Shown here piece by piece: positions 63,826 through 64,000 of a stretch of DNA of 64,000 bases (positions within the stretch are counted from its first letter, which is position 1; every line of letters begins with the position of its first letter). The DNA comes from Apostichopus japonicus (taxonomy: Eukaryota > Echinodermata > Holothuroidea > Aspidochirotida > Stichopodidae). The DNA is taken from NCBI RefSeq assembly GCF_037975245.1, contig NC_092579.1, forward strand, positions 5,705,001 to 5,769,000. Direction: 5' to 3'. Made by a program: the position numbers and the translations under genes. The notes beneath the pieces were generated by a model. That model was not told the DNA's origin. It searched no databases and was given only the letters and a program-made list of their open reading frames with translations.

Positions 63826-64000
63826 CTTCTGCTGACCTCAATGACCTTTGACATTCATGGAAAGTACTGCAGATTGTCTACTCACCAAAGGCAAGTTACT
63901 GTACACACCAATTTTAATCTTCCGGCAACTTCCACTTCTTGAGATATTGTGTGAACAAAAGTTTTCAGACTTTGACCCGTGCTGACCTCAAATGACCTTT
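63826..64000. repeat. Right-edge copy of the TGACCT half-site repeat
   Basis: TGACCT-CAA-TGACCT-T-TGACAT at 63833-63854 and TGACCT-CAAA-TGACCT at 63983-63998, with middle hexamers 151 bp apart. This is the same period as the array at 48.2-48.6 kb. The array continues beyond the window. Confidence 0.7.

Overview
This is a eukaryotic window, most likely from a marine invertebrate deuterostome; an echinoderm such as a sea cucumber is my guess, with low certainty. The basis is GT-AG split genes with short exons, an A+T-rich background with many homopolymeric C/G runs, a metazoan motile-cilium gene, and several families of hAT-like DNA transposons, tRNA-derived SINEs and a LINE 3' end. I see no prokaryotic operons, CRISPR arrays or viral genes.

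Genes occupy about 0.3-38.7 kb. (1) A minus-strand gene of 11 coding exons (334-8894) encodes a 471-residue BTB/POZ protein that I cannot assign to a named orthologue. (2) Head to head with it, across a gap of under 100 bp that holds a CCAAT box, lies YARS2 on the plus strand (CDS 9661-17155), the mitochondrial tyrosyl-tRNA synthetase: 12 coding exons, 475 residues, class I signatures intact. (3) Tail to tail with YARS2 lies CCDC40 on the minus strand (CDS 20354-37292), the axonemal ruler protein: 15 coding exons, 927 residues. The three exon chains were built by hand. Every junction keeps phase and each chain gives an uninterrupted reading frame.

The introns are rich in repeats. The BTB gene carries a 2.2 kb element with short terminal inverted repeats, repeated GTCCTTCCGTTACC boxes and a 109-codon ORF. 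A YARS2 intron holds a 16-bp minisatellite. CCDC40 introns hold a C-rich 830-bp minisatellite, a 29-bp-unit minisatellite, a SINE, a 1.45 kb TATCGG-rich element, and two independent tandem arrays whose repeat unit includes the exon end and its splice donor.

From about 38.8 kb to the end I find no convincing complete gene. The region holds a 3.5 kb hAT element (39283-42814) with an 8-bp target duplication and a broken transposase end, and two smaller hAT-type elements with exact 8-bp duplications (50871-51657 and 57550-57848). It also has a LINE 3' end, a second SINE, arrays of TGACCT half-sites with a period of about 140-150 bp (48.2-48.6 kb and at the right edge), and one weak candidate first exon near 50.7 kb.

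The neighbouring genes do not look functionally linked. They combine mitochondrial translation, cilium assembly and a BTB protein, and apart from the shared BTB/YARS2 promoter their adjacency looks incidental.
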